Part shown: in pieces, positions 49,294 through 59,186 of the stretch | How the letters are laid out: each line of letters begins with the position of its first letter | Position numbering within the stretch: position 1 is the stretch's first letter | NCBI RefSeq assembly: GCF_001435585.1 | Contig: NZ_AZEC01000005.1 | Span: forward strand, 124,001 to 188,000 | Source: Schleiferilactobacillus perolens DSM 12744 | GTDB taxonomy: Bacteria; Bacillota; Bacilli; Lactobacillales; Lactobacillaceae | DNA length: 64,000 nt | Direction: 5' to 3' | The notes under the pieces: generated by a model | The model's database searches: none | Seen by the model: only the letters and a program-made list of their open reading frames with translations | What the model was told of the DNA's origin: nothing | Program-made: the position numbers and the translations under genes

Positions 49294-49985
49294 TTCTGAA
49301 CCAGCTTCCGGTAACGATCCCAAAAGGCTTGTTTAACTGCCTGGGTGCGATTACGGGCCAGCGGCACTGGTACGCCATTGGCCAGGGTCACCGTGTCTTT
49401 GCCGATGGTCCGGATATGATCAATGTTCACTAAAGCCGAGCGATGGACGAGAATGAAACGATTGTCCAGTTGGGTTTGGATATTCGCCAGACTCTCCTTG
49501 AACCTGTTTTGCCCCTCTTGAGTAATCGTCGTTAAATAGTGGCCATCCACGGTGAAAGCCATGATGTCGTAAAGATGCACCTGCGTGGGACCAGTATTGA
49601 AGGGAAGTACGATGAAGGCCGGACGCTTCATCGCAGCGGCACGATCGAGTAATTTGGTCATTTTTGCCCGGGTGATAGGCTTCAAAATATAATCCAGGGC
49701 GTTAACGTCATAACCGTCAAAAACGTAATCATCATAATTGGAAAGGAAAGCGAGGGGTAGTTTGGCGTCTTGCTGGCGAATTTTTTTGGCGATGGCCATC
49801 CCGTTGAGACCAGGTAATTTGATATCTAATAACACTAAATCGAGGTGAGGATGATCCGGCCACGCAAATAAGAACTGTTCTCCAGAGGCAAAAACATGCC
49901 AAGTTAAATCTCTTGGCAAATCAGCCAACATCGTGGTTAAAGCTTTTTGCATCACCGGATTGTCTTCAATGACAGCGATCTCCAT
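49290..49985 (-). CDS. LytTR-family response regulator
   Basis: 231 aa. Receiver domain in residues 1-120, with the phosphoacceptor Asp54 in VLLDIKLPGLNG and the conserved Lys region; then a LytTR DNA-binding domain (about 130-230) with FTVDGHYLTTI and DNRFILVHRSALVNIDHI. It is transcribed before its kinase from a promoter at 50015-50043. Likely target: the ABC exporter upstream repeats, by location. Confidence 0.92.
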   Translation of the reverse strand: MEIAVIEDNPVMQKALTTMLADLPRDLTWHVFASGEQFLFAWPDHPHLDLVLLDIKLPGLNGMAIAKKIRQQDAKLPLAFLSNYDDYVFDGYDVNALDYILKPITRAKMTKLLDRAAAMKRPAFIVLPFNTGPTQVHLYDIMAFTVDGHYLTTITQEGQNRFKESLANIQTQLDNRFILVHRSALVNIDHIRTIGKDTVTLANGVPVPLARNRTQAVKQAFWDRYRKLVQK

Positions 49986-50014
49986 ATGCGTGCCCGCTTT
50001 CTCGTTTTATTGTT

Positions 50015-50043
50015 AGTGTATCCTACAATGCCGAAAATGTGAA
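50015..50043 (-). promoter_or_regulatory. Promoter of the two-component operon
   Basis: Minus strand: TTCACA (50043-50038), a 17-base spacer and TACACT (50020-50015), 30 bases before the regulator start. Confidence 0.65.
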
Positions 50044-50107
50044 TTAGCTAAGCAATGGTCTAAAAAATGAGTGTCGGGTAATTTTTCCGGTGGTCCGCGG
50101 CCATCCT

Positions 50108-50136
50108 TTGGTTCCTGGGCAATTCCGGTGTAAACT
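50108..50136 (+). promoter_or_regulatory. truB promoter
   Basis: TTGGTT (50108-50113), a 17-base spacer and TAAACT (50131-50136), 41 bases before the start codon. Confidence 0.65.
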
Positions 50137-50177
50137 GAAGGATACATATCTTTATTCGGTATATTGGAGGAATTTTT

Positions 50178-51104
50178 GTGATCAACGGTTTTATTCCACT
50201 GCATAAGGAAGTGGGAATGACGAGCTTTGCTTGCGTGGCAGCGGTCCGAAAAATTGTCAAACAGAAACGAATCGGCCATGGCGGGACACTGGACCCAGAT
50301 GTGGATGGTGTATTGCCGATCTGTTTAGGGGTGGCGACGAAACTGGTCAATCGGTTACAGACGATGCCGAAAACATATACGGGCCAAATTACATTGGGCT
50401 TTGCCACAGATACAGAGGATCTTAGTGGTCAAGAAATTGCCCGAGAACGAATACAAGTCCCAATGACTAACGATCAGATTGATGCCGCTTTGGCCTCTTT
50501 TCAAGGCGATTATGAGCAAACACCACCGCTTTTTTCGGCAGTCCGGGTAAACGGCAGGCATTTGTATGAGTACGCTCGTGCCGGTGAAAGCGTGGAACGT
50601 CCGCGCCGGCTGGTCCATGTCTATCAGTTTAGCCGCACCACAGAGCCAGTCTTCGATGCGGCGGCGGGTGAACAAACATTTTCATTCACCGCCAAGGTAT
50701 CCAAAGGGACGTACATTCGGACCTTGGCGTCGGACCTGGGTACTCGATTGCATGTACCGGCAGTCATGAGTCAATTGACCCGGCAGTCCAGTGGTGGTTT
50801 TCAATTAGCAGACATGGTCACCATAGCCGAGCTGGATGATGCCGCCGCGGCAGATCGATTAAATGATTATGTGCAGCCGATCCAGGCCGTATTTACTGAT
50901 GTGCCTCACTACGATTTAAACTCGGCAGGGTGGGAACGGGTACAGCATGGTAATTATTTAAAGATCGATCGGCCGGCAAAAGACGGTGATGAATTGTTTT
51001 TGCGCTATCGCGGCGATATTCAAGCAATTTACCAGTATGCTGAAAGCAGTCACACCTGGCGCGCTGAGTTAATGTTGTTGCATGAAGTGGAGGAAAAGGA
51101 ATAA
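50178..51104 (+). CDS. truB: tRNA pseudouridine55 synthase TruB
   Basis: Converts U55 of the T-loop of tRNAs to pseudouridine, 308 aa. The catalytic Asp is in HGGTLDPDVDGVLPICLG near residue 38-44, and further motifs are AVRVNGRHLYEYARAG and KGTYIRTLASDLG. GTG after GGAGGA. ribF starts in its stop codon, so the two are coupled, the common truB-ribF pair. Confidence 0.96.
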   Translation: MINGFIPLHKEVGMTSFACVAAVRKIVKQKRIGHGGTLDPDVDGVLPICLGVATKLVNRLQTMPKTYTGQITLGFATDTEDLSGQEIARERIQVPMTNDQIDAALASFQGDYEQTPPLFSAVRVNGRHLYEYARAGESVERPRRLVHVYQFSRTTEPVFDAAAGEQTFSFTAKVSKGTYIRTLASDLGTRLHVPAVMSQLTRQSSGGFQLADMVTIAELDDAAAADRLNDYVQPIQAVFTDVPHYDLNSAGWERVQHGNYLKIDRPAKDGDELFLRYRGDIQAIYQYAESSHTWRAELMLLHEVEEKE

Positions 51105-52051
51105 TGCAGGTCATTTCACTAGCCAGTCCCATCCCAGAAACAAAGCAATGGCAGGAACCGCGGGTATTAGTATTGGGTTTTTTTGACGGCGTGCACCGCG
51201 GCCACCAAGCGGTGATAGCGCAGGGTAAAAAAATTGCCCAAGAACACGGGTGGCCCCTCAGTGTTTTGACGTTTGCAGACCATCCCGCTATTTTATATCG
51301 GCATGCGGATCCGGCGACTTTTCAATATTTGACACCCATTGCTGAAAAAACGGCGTTGATGGCGCGCTTTGGGGTGGATCAATTATTCGTCATTCAAACG
51401 GATGATTCATTTACGCAGGTCACTTCCGCCCAATTCATTGATCGATATGTGGTAGGGCTCAACGCGCAGATTGTAGTTGCTGGGTTTGACTATACGTTTG
51501 GACCCAAAGAGATTGCTAACATGCATACGATCCATGATTTTGCGAAAGGACGCTTTCAGTCAGTGGCGGTACCCGCGGTTGCGTTCAATGGGGTCAAAGT
51601 CGGCGCCACAGAAATCAGGGAAATGTTAGTCGCCGGGCATGTGGATCGGGCCAACACGCTGCTGGGTTGGACGTTCTGTAATACAGGAACGATTGCCCAT
51701 GGAGACCAGCGGGGCCGTACCTTGGGATATCCCACGGCGAATTTGGCCATTGGTGCAAACCAAGTGATTCCTGGGGTGGGTGTTTATGCCACCCGTTTCT
51801 TAGTTGATGGTCAGTGGCATCAGGCAATGACGTCGGTAGGGTATAACATCACATTTACGGCAGACCATCCGCTTTCAGTAGAAAGTCACATTCTCGATTT
51901 TTCCGGCGACATTTATGACCGCATCGCTAAAATTGCTTGGGATCATTATTTGCGGGGGGAGATCAAGTTTGCTTCGGCTGAAGCGTTAACGGAACAAATG
52001 GCTCAGGATGCTCAAAACACACGCCGGTATTACCAGCAAAGGAGTTTTTAA
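51104..52051 (+). CDS. ribF: Bifunctional riboflavin kinase/FAD synthetase
   Basis: Makes FMN then FAD from riboflavin, 315 aa. The N-terminal nucleotidyltransferase has GFFDGVHRGHQ near residue 25; the C-terminal kinase has HGDQRGRTLGYPTANL near residue 203. The ATG overlaps the truB stop by one base. hemW follows with one base between. No FMN riboswitch is seen. Confidence 0.96.
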   Translation: MQVISLASPIPETKQWQEPRVLVLGFFDGVHRGHQAVIAQGKKIAQEHGWPLSVLTFADHPAILYRHADPATFQYLTPIAEKTALMARFGVDQLFVIQTDDSFTQVTSAQFIDRYVVGLNAQIVVAGFDYTFGPKEIANMHTIHDFAKGRFQSVAVPAVAFNGVKVGATEIREMLVAGHVDRANTLLGWTFCNTGTIAHGDQRGRTLGYPTANLAIGANQVIPGVGVYATRFLVDGQWHQAMTSVGYNITFTADHPLSVESHILDFSGDIYDRIAKIAWDHYLRGEIKFASAEALTEQMAQDAQNTRRYYQQRSF

Positions 52052-52052
52052 C

Positions 52053-53198
52053 ATGGCGGCGGCATATCTGCATATTCCATTTTGTGAACACATTTGCTAT
52101 TACTGCAATTTCAACAAAGTGTTTATCCAAGGCCAACCGGTCGGGGAGTATATTACCCGATTATTGGAGGAAATTCGGCTGGTGACGGCGCAATATCCCG
52201 ATGAACCGATTGAAACCGTATATATTGGCGGCGGTACACCTAGTGCGTTGACACCAGCACAGATGGATCGGCTGCTGACGGGGGTCAATGAATTGCTGCC
52301 GTTGCCGCAAAATGCTGAATTTACCATTGAATGTAATCCAAACAACTTATTAACCATGGATTTACTTCATGTCTTTCGCGACCATGGGGTGAATCGGTTA
52401 AGTGTGGGTGTTCAATCATTCAATGATGACGTGCTGAAAAAAATCGGCCGTACGCATCGAGCCAAAGATGTGTACACGGCTTTTGCCAATGCTCGCCGTG
52501 CCGGTTTCGAAAACATGAGTATGGATTTAATCTATCGGTTACCGGGACAAACCCAAGCTGATTTCACTGATAGTTTAAAGCAAGCAATCTCTATCGATTT
52601 GCCGCATTACGCGACCTATTCGTTGATCCTTGAACAGCGGACCGTTTTCTACAACTTGATGCGCGCGGGTAAATTGCAGCTGCCCAGTGATGATACTGAA
52701 GCGGATGAGTATGAAGAGGCGATGGCTTTCTTTGCAGCCCATGGCCTGCATCAATACGAGATCAGCAACTTTGCTAAGCCGGGATTTGAATCGGTGCACA
52801 ATAAAAAATATTGGCAAAATCAAGATTACTTTGGTTTTGGCGCGGGCGCCTGGGGGTATTTGGACCGTGATCGGTACCACAATTTTGGCCCTATTCAGCA
52901 GTATTTAGCGCCGTTGCGGGATAATAAAGTGCCGGTTTTTGCCCGGCAGTTAGTCTCCCCAGAGGAACAAATGGAAGAGCAAATGTTTTTGGGGTTACGG
53001 ATGAACACTGGCGTTGATCGACACACTTTCGCCCAACGTTTTGGCATGAGCGTCGAAGATGTTTTCGGCACCACTGTGGCCGATTTAGTGCAGCGCAGGC
53101 TGCTTACAGATGATGGGCAGCATATTGCATTGACCAAGCGGGGCCGGTTTATGGGAAATGATGTCTTCGAGCAGTTCTTGCTGGATGATGTGGACTGA
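52053..53198 (+). CDS. hemW: Radical SAM protein HemW
   Basis: 381 aa, radical SAM family formerly called oxygen-independent coproporphyrinogen oxidase-like. The cluster motif C-x3-C-x2-C occupies residues 11, 15 and 18 (CEHICYYC). GGGTPSAL and GVQSFND are conserved. HemW is regarded as a heme chaperone; it is common in lactobacilli that do not make heme. AAAGGAG fixes the ATG at 52053, rather than an earlier in-frame start inside ribF. Followed by a terminator. Confidence 0.93.
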   Translation: MAAAYLHIPFCEHICYYCNFNKVFIQGQPVGEYITRLLEEIRLVTAQYPDEPIETVYIGGGTPSALTPAQMDRLLTGVNELLPLPQNAEFTIECNPNNLLTMDLLHVFRDHGVNRLSVGVQSFNDDVLKKIGRTHRAKDVYTAFANARRAGFENMSMDLIYRLPGQTQADFTDSLKQAISIDLPHYATYSLILEQRTVFYNLMRAGKLQLPSDDTEADEYEEAMAFFAAHGLHQYEISNFAKPGFESVHNKKYWQNQDYFGFGAGAWGYLDRDRYHNFGPIQQYLAPLRDNKVPVFARQLVSPEEQMEEQMFLGLRMNTGVDRHTFAQRFGMSVEDVFGTTVADLVQRRLLTDDGQHIALTKRGRFMGNDVFEQFLLDDVD

Positions 53199-53218
53199 CA
53201 TTTGACCGACAAAAAGTA

Positions 53219-53257
53219 CCGACCAAAGATGGATGCATCTGGGGCCGGTTTTTTTGT
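53219..53257 (+). terminator. Terminator after hemW
   Basis: ACCG pairs with CGGT outside, CC with GG, and AGATG with CATCT inside; seven T follow. Confidence 0.75.
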
Positions 53258-53318
53258 ATGCTTGATTTGCATTGTTGGCAGTCCACTAGAAAACCTGCTA
53301 AAAATACCCAGCGACGTA

Positions 53319-53347
53319 TTGACTTCACAACGTTTGGTTGGTATATT
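53319..53347 (+). promoter_or_regulatory. hrcA operon promoter
   Basis: TTGACT (53319-53324), a 17-base spacer and TATATT (53342-53347). The CIRCE operator begins 10 bases after the -10. Confidence 0.85.
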
Positions 53348-53357
53348 ATGTAGTGTA

Positions 53358-53384
53358 TTAGCACTCAACATCATTAAGTGCTAA
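53358..53384 (+). promoter_or_regulatory. CIRCE operator (HrcA binding site)
   Basis: TTAGCACTC (53358-53366), nine bases, AAGTGCTAA (53376-53384): the canonical CIRCE inverted repeat with one mismatch in the right arm. It covers the transcription start, so HrcA represses its own operon. Confidence 0.95.
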
Positions 53385-53399
53385 AAAGAGGTGGTAACG

Positions 53400-54455
53400 A
53401 TGCTGACCAAACGTGAGATGTTGGTGTTAAAGGAAATAATTAGGCATTACAACGAATCTGGCCAACCCGTCGGTTCGAAGACGATCATGGGTACACTACC
53501 GATGAAAGTGTCTTCGGCCACCATTCGTAATGACATGGCGGCGCTGGAGAACGCCGGGCTTATCGAAAAGACCCATTCGTCTTCTGGACGAGTTCCCTCC
53601 GATCAGGGCTATCGCTATTACCTGGACCATTTGCTGCAACCGGCGATGGTCAATCCAGAAGATTTGAATATGATTCAACAGATCTTTCATCAGAAGTTTT
53701 ACCAAGGTGATGATCTAGTGGCGCAATCGGCCAAGATCCTTTCCGAATTGACCCATTACACGGCCATTACGTTGGGACCAGAGGTGAATAATTTACGTTT
53801 GTCTGGCTTTCAACTGATGCCTTTGGGTAATCGCCGCGTTTTGGCATTGCTCATTACCACTTCCGGACAAGTGGTCAATAAGACCTTTGTGATTCCGGAT
53901 ACCGTCACTGGCGAGCAATTAGAGGCCGTCATGCGAGTGATTAATGATACGCTGGTGGGCAAGCCTATTAGTACTGTCATGAACCAGTTGGATACTCATC
54001 TAGTGCCGTTGATCAGTCGCTATATTCATTCGCCAGACTTCTTCTTGGATGTGGTTCACCGCATCTTGAATGAAGCCAACGCGGATCGATTCCATATTAG
54101 CGGTAAGATGAACATCCTGGATTATGCCCAGATGGATGATGTGGACCAGCTGAAATCGTTGTATCATTTAATTGATACAGAAGATCAATTAACGGCGTTA
54201 CTCAGTTTGGATGACACCACCAACGAACCCAGTGAACATGGGGTGACAGTTCGGTTGGGCCATGAATTTCCTAACCAGCTGCTGTCTCACATGTCTCTGA
54301 TTCGGGCAACGTACCATGCAGGTGAATATGGGGATGGGATCATTGCCATTCTCGGGCCATCTAGCATGCCATATTCCCGGGTAGTTGGATTGTTGGATCT
54401 GTTCCGGGATGAACTGGCTCGGCGGATTGCTGATTATTACCGGGACCACGATTAA
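53400..54455 (+). CDS. hrcA: Heat-inducible transcription repressor HrcA
   Basis: 351 aa. N-terminal winged helix (SGQPVGSKTIMGTLPMKVSS, ATIRNDMAALENAGLIEK) followed by the GAF-like and insertion domains. It binds CIRCE and needs GroEL for activity. ATG 53400 was chosen because AGAGGTGG at 53387-53394 would overlap the earlier GTG. First gene of hrcA-grpE-dnaK-dnaJ. Confidence 0.96.
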   Translation: MLTKREMLVLKEIIRHYNESGQPVGSKTIMGTLPMKVSSATIRNDMAALENAGLIEKTHSSSGRVPSDQGYRYYLDHLLQPAMVNPEDLNMIQQIFHQKFYQGDDLVAQSAKILSELTHYTAITLGPEVNNLRLSGFQLMPLGNRRVLALLITTSGQVVNKTFVIPDTVTGEQLEAVMRVINDTLVGKPISTVMNQLDTHLVPLISRYIHSPDFFLDVVHRILNEANADRFHISGKMNILDYAQMDDVDQLKSLYHLIDTEDQLTALLSLDDTTNEPSEHGVTVRLGHEFPNQLLSHMSLIRATYHAGEYGDGIIAILGPSSMPYSRVVGLLDLFRDELARRIADYYRDHD

Positions 54456-54477
54456 ATTGACAAAGGGGTTTTGCAGA

Positions 54478-55143
54478 TTGGCTAAGGAGAAAGAATCAGA
54501 AACAAAAAAATCAACTTTTCCTGACGAAAAACATGTTCAGGACAAAGATACCGCCGCGCAAATCCATGCCCATGTGGCTGCTGGCCGAGATAAAAAGACC
54601 AACGCCACCGAATCCGTTGAGGATCAGGTTTTGGATGAAACCAAAGCCGACCTTGATGAATTGTTAAAGGGTAGCGGCGACACGAAGTTACAACAAGAAA
54701 ATAAAGAGTTAAAAGACAAACTGGCCCAAACTGAAGATAAATATTTACGGGCTGAAGCAGAGATTCGTAACATGAGTGCCCGTCAGCAAAAAGAAATCAA
54801 CTCAATGTTGAAATATGATGGGCAAAAATTGGCAAAATCAATTTTACCGGTTGCAGACAACCTGGAGCGAGCTTTGGCCGCAGAGGTGAAGGCCGGTGGG
54901 TTAGATCAATTGCATAAAGGCGTCGAGATGACTCAGCAGCATTTGATCCATTCACTGGAGGAAAATCACATCACTGAAATCAAGGCTGCCGGTGAGAAGT
55001 TTGATCCCACCAAGCATCAAGCTGTTTCTACTGTCCCTGCTGATAATGACCACCCTGCTGAAACGGTGGTTCAAGTCTTGCAAAAGGGCTACATGCTTCA
55101 AGACCGGGTCCTGCGGCCTGCCATGGTCGTTGTGGCACAGTAA
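54478..55143 (+). CDS. grpE: Nucleotide exchange factor GrpE
   Basis: Releases ADP from DnaK, 221 aa. A charged, disordered N-terminus of about 80 residues leads to a long coiled coil (NKELKDKLAQTEDKYLRAEA) and the C-terminal beta domain with FDPTKHQAVSTV. TTG 54478 is the start: AAAGGGG at 54462-54468 lies nine bases before it. The in-frame region upstream overlaps hrcA. Confidence 0.94.
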   Translation: MAKEKESETKKSTFPDEKHVQDKDTAAQIHAHVAAGRDKKTNATESVEDQVLDETKADLDELLKGSGDTKLQQENKELKDKLAQTEDKYLRAEAEIRNMSARQQKEINSMLKYDGQKLAKSILPVADNLERALAAEVKAGGLDQLHKGVEMTQQHLIHSLEENHITEIKAAGEKFDPTKHQAVSTVPADNDHPAETVVQVLQKGYMLQDRVLRPAMVVVAQ

Positions 55144-55195
55144 TCAGATACACAATTAATTTAATAACGAAATGTAAAAGTGAGGTAATTTGAGT

Positions 55196-57085
55196 ATGGC
55201 AAAAGTCATTGGTATCGACCTAGGCACCACAAACTCCGCAGTCGCTGTTTTGGAAGGCGGCCAACCGAAGATCATTGCAAATCCAGAAGGTAATCGGACT
55301 ACACCGTCCGTTGTTGCCTTTAAGGATGGCGAAATTCAAGTTGGGGAAGTCGCTAAGCGGCAAGCCATTACGAACCCAGATACGATTTCTTCTATCAAGC
55401 GGCATATGGGCGATCCCAATTACACCGTTAAGGTCGGGGACAAGACGTATAAACCCCAAGAAATTTCTGCGATGATCTTGCAGTATATTAAGAACTTCGC
55501 TCAAGATTATTTAGGCGAAGAAGTTAAGGATGCGGTCATCACTGTTCCTGCATACTTTAACGATGCCCAACGGCAAGCCACTAAAGATGCCGGCAAAATT
55601 GCCGGGTTGAAGGTGGATCGGATCATTAACGAACCGACTGCTTCTGCCTTGGCTTATGGGGTCGATAAAGATGAGAAGAAAGACGAGAAGATCCTAGTCT
55701 ATGATCTGGGCGGTGGTACATTCGATGTTTCCATCCTGGAATTGGGCGACGGCGTCTTCCAAGTGCTCTCTACGAACGGGGATACGCATCTTGGCGGTGA
55801 TGACTTTGACCAACGGGTCATGGATTGGTTGATCAAAGATTTCAAGGCCGACAACGGTGTGGACTTGAGTCAAGATAAAATGGCTTTACAACGGCTGAAG
55901 GACGCGGCAGAAAAGGCTAAGAAGGATCTTTCTGGCGTAACCAGTACGCAGATTTCCTTACCGTTTATTTCCGCTGGTGCTAATGGTCCGTTACATTTGG
56001 AAAAGACGTTAACCCGGGCAAAATTCGATGAATTAACATCCGACTTAGTGGAAAAGACTAAGATTCCGATGGACAATGCATTGCGTGATGCCAAGTTAAC
56101 CTATGCCGACATTGACAAGGTCATCTTAAATGGTGGGTCCACTCGGACACCGGCTGTGCAAGAAGCTGTGAAGAAGTGGTCTGGTAAGGAACCTGATCAC
56201 TCCATCAACCCTGATGAAGCCGTCGCTTTAGGCGCTGCCATTCAAGGCGGGGTAATCACTGGCGATGTTCACGATGTGGTTCTGTTGGATGTGACGCCAC
56301 TGTCTTTGGGTATTGAAACCATGGGTGGTGTCTTCACGAAGTTGATTGATCGCAATACGACGATCCCCACATCCAAGTCCCAAGTGTTCTCCACTGCGGC
56401 CGATAATCAACCTGCTGTTGATATCCATGTGTTGCAAGGTGAACGGCCGATGGCTGCCGATGATAAGACGCTGGGTCGGTTCCAATTAGCGGATATTCCA
56501 GCTGCTCCCCGGGGCGTACCGCAGATTCAGGTGACATTCGATATTGATAAGAACGGCATTGTGAACGTTTCTGCTAAGGATCTGGGCACTGGTAAATCAC
56601 AGAAGATTACCATCCAGAGTTCATCAGGTCTTTCCGATGAAGAAATCAAGAAGATGATGGCCGAAGCCAAAGAAAATGAAGACGCCGATAAGAAGCGGAA
56701 AGAGGAAGTTGATCTGAAGAACGATGTCGATCAATTGATCTTCCAAACTGATAAGACGTTGAAAGAACTCAAGGGCAAGGTTTCTGACGATGAGATCAAG
56801 AAGGCTCAAGATGCTGAAGACGCTTTGAAGAAAGCCCAACAAGCTAATGACTTGGAGGACATGAAGAAGAAACGGGACGAATTGAACAAGATCGTTCAAG
56901 ACTTAACTGTGAAGTTGTATCAACAAGCGCAACAGGATCAAGCTGCTTCTGGCGCAGCCAGCGGTGCTGATGCTGGTGCTGGTGCTGCCGACGATAAGAA
57001 AGATGGCGGCGACAAAGGTAAAGACGGTGGTAATGGCGACACCGTTGAGGGCGACTTCTCAGAAGTGCACAACGACGATAAGTAA
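55196..57085 (+). CDS. dnaK: Chaperone DnaK (Hsp70)
   Basis: ATP-driven folding chaperone, 629 aa. Motifs: [31 protein letters not shown] and [14 protein letters not shown] in the nucleotide-binding domain. It lacks the insert of Gram-negative DnaK, as usual for Firmicutes. The C-terminal tail is Gly/Ala/Asp-rich. ATG 55196 is preceded by TGAGGT at nine bases. A terminator separates it from dnaJ. Confidence 0.97.
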   Translation: MAKVIGIDLGTTNSAVAVLEGGQPKIIANPEGNRTTPSVVAFKDGEIQVGEVAKRQAITNPDTISSIKRHMGDPNYTVKVGDKTYKPQEISAMILQYIKNFAQDYLGEEVKDAVITVPAYFNDAQRQATKDAGKIAGLKVDRIINEPTASALAYGVDKDEKKDEKILVYDLGGGTFDVSILELGDGVFQVLSTNGDTHLGGDDFDQRVMDWLIKDFKADNGVDLSQDKMALQRLKDAAEKAKKDLSGVTSTQISLPFISAGANGPLHLEKTLTRAKFDELTSDLVEKTKIPMDNALRDAKLTYADIDKVILNGGSTRTPAVQEAVKKWSGKEPDHSINPDEAVALGAAIQGGVITGDVHDVVLLDVTPLSLGIETMGGVFTKLIDRNTTIPTSKSQVFSTAADNQPAVDIHVLQGERPMAADDKTLGRFQLADIPAAPRGVPQIQVTFDIDKNGIVNVSAKDLGTGKSQKITIQSSSGLSDEEIKKMMAEAKENEDADKKRKEEVDLKNDVDQLIFQTDKTLKELKGKVSDDEIKKAQDAEDALKKAQQANDLEDMKKKRDELNKIVQDLTVKLYQQAQQDQAASGAASGADAGAGAADDKKDGGDKGKDGGNGDTVEGDFSEVHNDDK

Positions 57086-57110
57086 TTTGAATTGAACGCC
57101 TCAACCATTC

Positions 57111-57142
57111 AAAAGCTTGCCTTTGGGCAGGCTTTTGTTGTT
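57111..57142 (+). terminator. Terminator between dnaK and dnaJ
   Basis: AAAAGC-T-TGCC (57111-57121) pairs with GGCA-G-GCTTTT (57126-57136) around TTTG, followed by a T-rich tail. A TATATT at 57156 may be part of a dnaJ promoter, but no -35 at normal spacing is clear. Confidence 0.75.
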
Positions 57143-57206
57143 CTGGCACCTATGGTATATTGGTGACAGTCTGTGTAAATTTTGAACGAATCAAGGAGGA
57201 CGCCTG

Positions 57207-58370
57207 ATGGCGAAAAGTGACTACTATGATGTGTTAGGGGTCAGCAAGGATGCCAGCGATGACGATATTAAACATGCCTATCGCGAGCTTTCGAAGAAGT
57301 GGCACCCTGACGTCAATAAAGCACCGGATGCCGAGCAGAAGTTTAAGGAAATTAACGAAGCCTATGAAGTGCTCAGCGATCCCCAAAAACGTGCTCAGTA
57401 TGACCAATATGGCGCAGCAGGCATGAACGGTGCCGCTGGCGCCGGTGCTGGCGGCTTTGGCGGCGCCGGTGGTTTCGGAGATTTTGGCGGCGGTGCCGGC
57501 GGTTTTGGCGGTTTCGACGACATCTTTTCCCAATTCTTTGGCGGTGGTGCGACAACGCAGAATGCGACTGCACCACGTCAAGGTCAGGATTTGCAGTACC
57601 GGATGGATTTATCATTTGAAGAAGCCATCTTTGGTAAAGATACTGAGATCGCCTATGATCGGACTGCCGTGTGTCACACCTGTCATGGTAGTGGTGCGGC
57701 GCCGGGCACGAGTCCGGTCACCTGCCACAAGTGTCATGGCTCAGGGTATATTGAAATTCAGCGGCAAACTCCAATTGGTGTAATGCGTACACGTGAAGTG
57801 TGTGATGTCTGCCATGGTACCGGTAAAGAAATTAAAGACAAATGCCCAACTTGTCACGGTACTGGTCATGAGCAACAACGACATACCTTGAAGGTGAAGG
57901 TTCCGGCCGGTGTTGATGATGGTCAGCAAATGCGGCTAGACGGCCAAGGGGATGCTGGCGAAAACGGCGGTCCTTATGGGGATCTTTATGTCGTCTTTAA
58001 GGTAACGCCATCGAAGGAATTTGAACGGGATGGTTATGAGATTTATGTGACTGTGCCGATCACCTTTGCCCAGGCGGCTCTGGGGGACGAGATTAGTGTG
58101 GACACGGTTCACGGCCAGGTGAAATTGAAGGTCCCAGCTGGCACACAGTCGGGTACTAACTTCCGTTTACGCGGTAAGGGTGTGCCGAAACTACAGGGCA
58201 GCGGTAATGGTGACGAGCATGTGCGGGTGCAAGTGATTACGCCGAAGAACATGAACTCGAAGCAAAGAGAAGCATTGCAGGCATTTTCAGACGCTGGCGG
58301 TGACAAGATCAAACCGCAAGAGAAGAATTTGTTTGAGAAGATGCGGGACAAGTTGCGCGGGGACGAGTAG
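57207..58370 (+). CDS. dnaJ: Co-chaperone DnaJ (Hsp40)
   Basis: Stimulates DnaK ATPase, 387 aa. J domain with HPD at residues 33-35; Gly/Phe-rich linker (about 70-115); four zinc motifs, [24 protein letters not shown] and CPTCHGTG; C-terminal substrate domains. AAGGAGG precedes the ATG. Downstream lies a family 2 repeat. Confidence 0.97.
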   Translation: MAKSDYYDVLGVSKDASDDDIKHAYRELSKKWHPDVNKAPDAEQKFKEINEAYEVLSDPQKRAQYDQYGAAGMNGAAGAGAGGFGGAGGFGDFGGGAGGFGGFDDIFSQFFGGGATTQNATAPRQGQDLQYRMDLSFEEAIFGKDTEIAYDRTAVCHTCHGSGAAPGTSPVTCHKCHGSGYIEIQRQTPIGVMRTREVCDVCHGTGKEIKDKCPTCHGTGHEQQRHTLKVKVPAGVDDGQQMRLDGQGDAGENGGPYGDLYVVFKVTPSKEFERDGYEIYVTVPITFAQAALGDEISVDTVHGQVKLKVPAGTQSGTNFRLRGKGVPKLQGSGNGDEHVRVQVITPKNMNSKQREALQAFSDAGGDKIKPQEKNLFEKMRDKLRGDE

Positions 58371-58390
58371 GCATTTAGAAAGTGCGTGCA

Positions 58391-58585
58391 CGGCCGTGCC
58401 AATGCTGCGCAAGCTTCGGCGGCATGGGGGCTGGAACGTGGTGACGGCGCTTTGAGCCCGCTGAGGAGCGCGGTCTCAAAGTCGCCTAACAGCATACAAT
58501 CTTGGCCAAAACCAGGCCAAGATTGTTGCTGTTTCCACCACTGAGCCCCCATGCCACCTTCGCTTGCTCCGCATTGGCACTAGAA
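58391..58585. repeat. Family 2 branched palindrome, copy E
   Basis: Outer stem GTGCCAATGC (58396-58405) with GCATTGGCAC (58571-58580), continued by GGCATGGGGGCT (58421-58432) with AGCCCCCATGCC (58544-58555). Two hairpins inside: one closed by GGCG/CGCC with CTTTGAG/CTCAAAG (58450-58481), the other a perfect 12-pair hairpin (58496-58507 with 58515-58526, loop AAAACCA). The first is shared with the 15.5 kb copy, the second is not. It fills most of the dnaJ-marR gap; no gene seen. An open frame at 58502-58705 has no ribosome site. Confidence 0.8.
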
Positions 58586-58664
58586 TCACCCACCACCTTT
58601 CAAAATTCTTGTTACTCAAATTTTCAAGAAACAAATTGCGCAATCTTTTACCAATGGTTTTCTC

Positions 58665-58702
58665 AGCTCTCTGACAAAAATGTCAGGGGGCTTTTTATTT
58701 TC
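58665..58702 (+). terminator. Terminator before the marR promoter
   Basis: AGC-CTCTGAC pairs with GTCAG-GGGCT (58665-58675 with 58682-58692), loop AAAAAT, then five T. It probably ends the dnaJ transcript after the family 2 element. Confidence 0.75.
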
Positions 58703-58737
58703 TGAAAATGGTTGTATAATACGTTAGCATCCTAACG
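58698..58737 (+). promoter_or_regulatory. marR promoter and operator
   Basis: TATAAT at 58715-58720; the -35 is poor. Directly after it lies a perfect palindrome CGTTAG-CATC-CTAACG (58722-58737), the usual TTAG...CTAA type of MarR site, covering the transcription start. Autorepression by the product of the next gene is inferred. Confidence 0.75.
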
Positions 58738-58750
58738 AAAAGAGGGGATT

Positions 58751-59182
58751 ATGATGACGGCTCAAATTGGACGCTTATTGAAAATTGCGAGTAATCGGCT
58801 TTCTTGGGAATTGGATCAGTTTGCGCAACAGCATGGGTTAACGGGGACCCAGATGTCGTTTATTGATTACTTATATCGGGAGACCCAAAATGGCCGTACG
58901 ATTTTGCAGCGGGACATTGAGCATGAGTTTCGAATTCAGCGCTCGACGACGACGCAGGTATTGCAAGCCATGGAAAAGAAGGGCCTGGTGCGGCGGCAAA
59001 ACGCGACCTCTGATGCCCGGCAAAAGGAAGTGCATTTGACCCCCGCTGCCAAGGATCAGATTCAATTGGTCCGGCACTATATGCAACAATCCGATCAGAC
59101 CCTGACTAAAAGCTATTCGGCGGCAGAAGTGCGGTTAATTACGCACTTTCTGCACCAGATTGCCCATATTGATGAGGAGTAA
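58751..59182 (+). CDS. MarR-family transcriptional regulator
   Basis: 143 aa, winged helix. The core is GLTGTQMSFIDYLYRE, IEHEFRIQRSTTTQVLQAME, KKGLVRRQ and DARQKEVHLTP. It probably represses its own operon through the palindrome upstream and is released by a drug-like ligand or oxidant. AGAGGGG precedes the ATG. The efflux gene begins five bases after the stop. Confidence 0.92.
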   Translation: MMTAQIGRLLKIASNRLSWELDQFAQQHGLTGTQMSFIDYLYRETQNGRTILQRDIEHEFRIQRSTTTQVLQAMEKKGLVRRQNATSDARQKEVHLTPAAKDQIQLVRHYMQQSDQTLTKSYSAAEVRLITHFLHQIAHIDEE

Positions 59183-59186
59183 ACAA

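Noticed and set aside
58502-58705. 67-codon open frame after dnaJ
   Set aside because: It runs through the family 2 hairpin and the following terminator, with no ribosome site.
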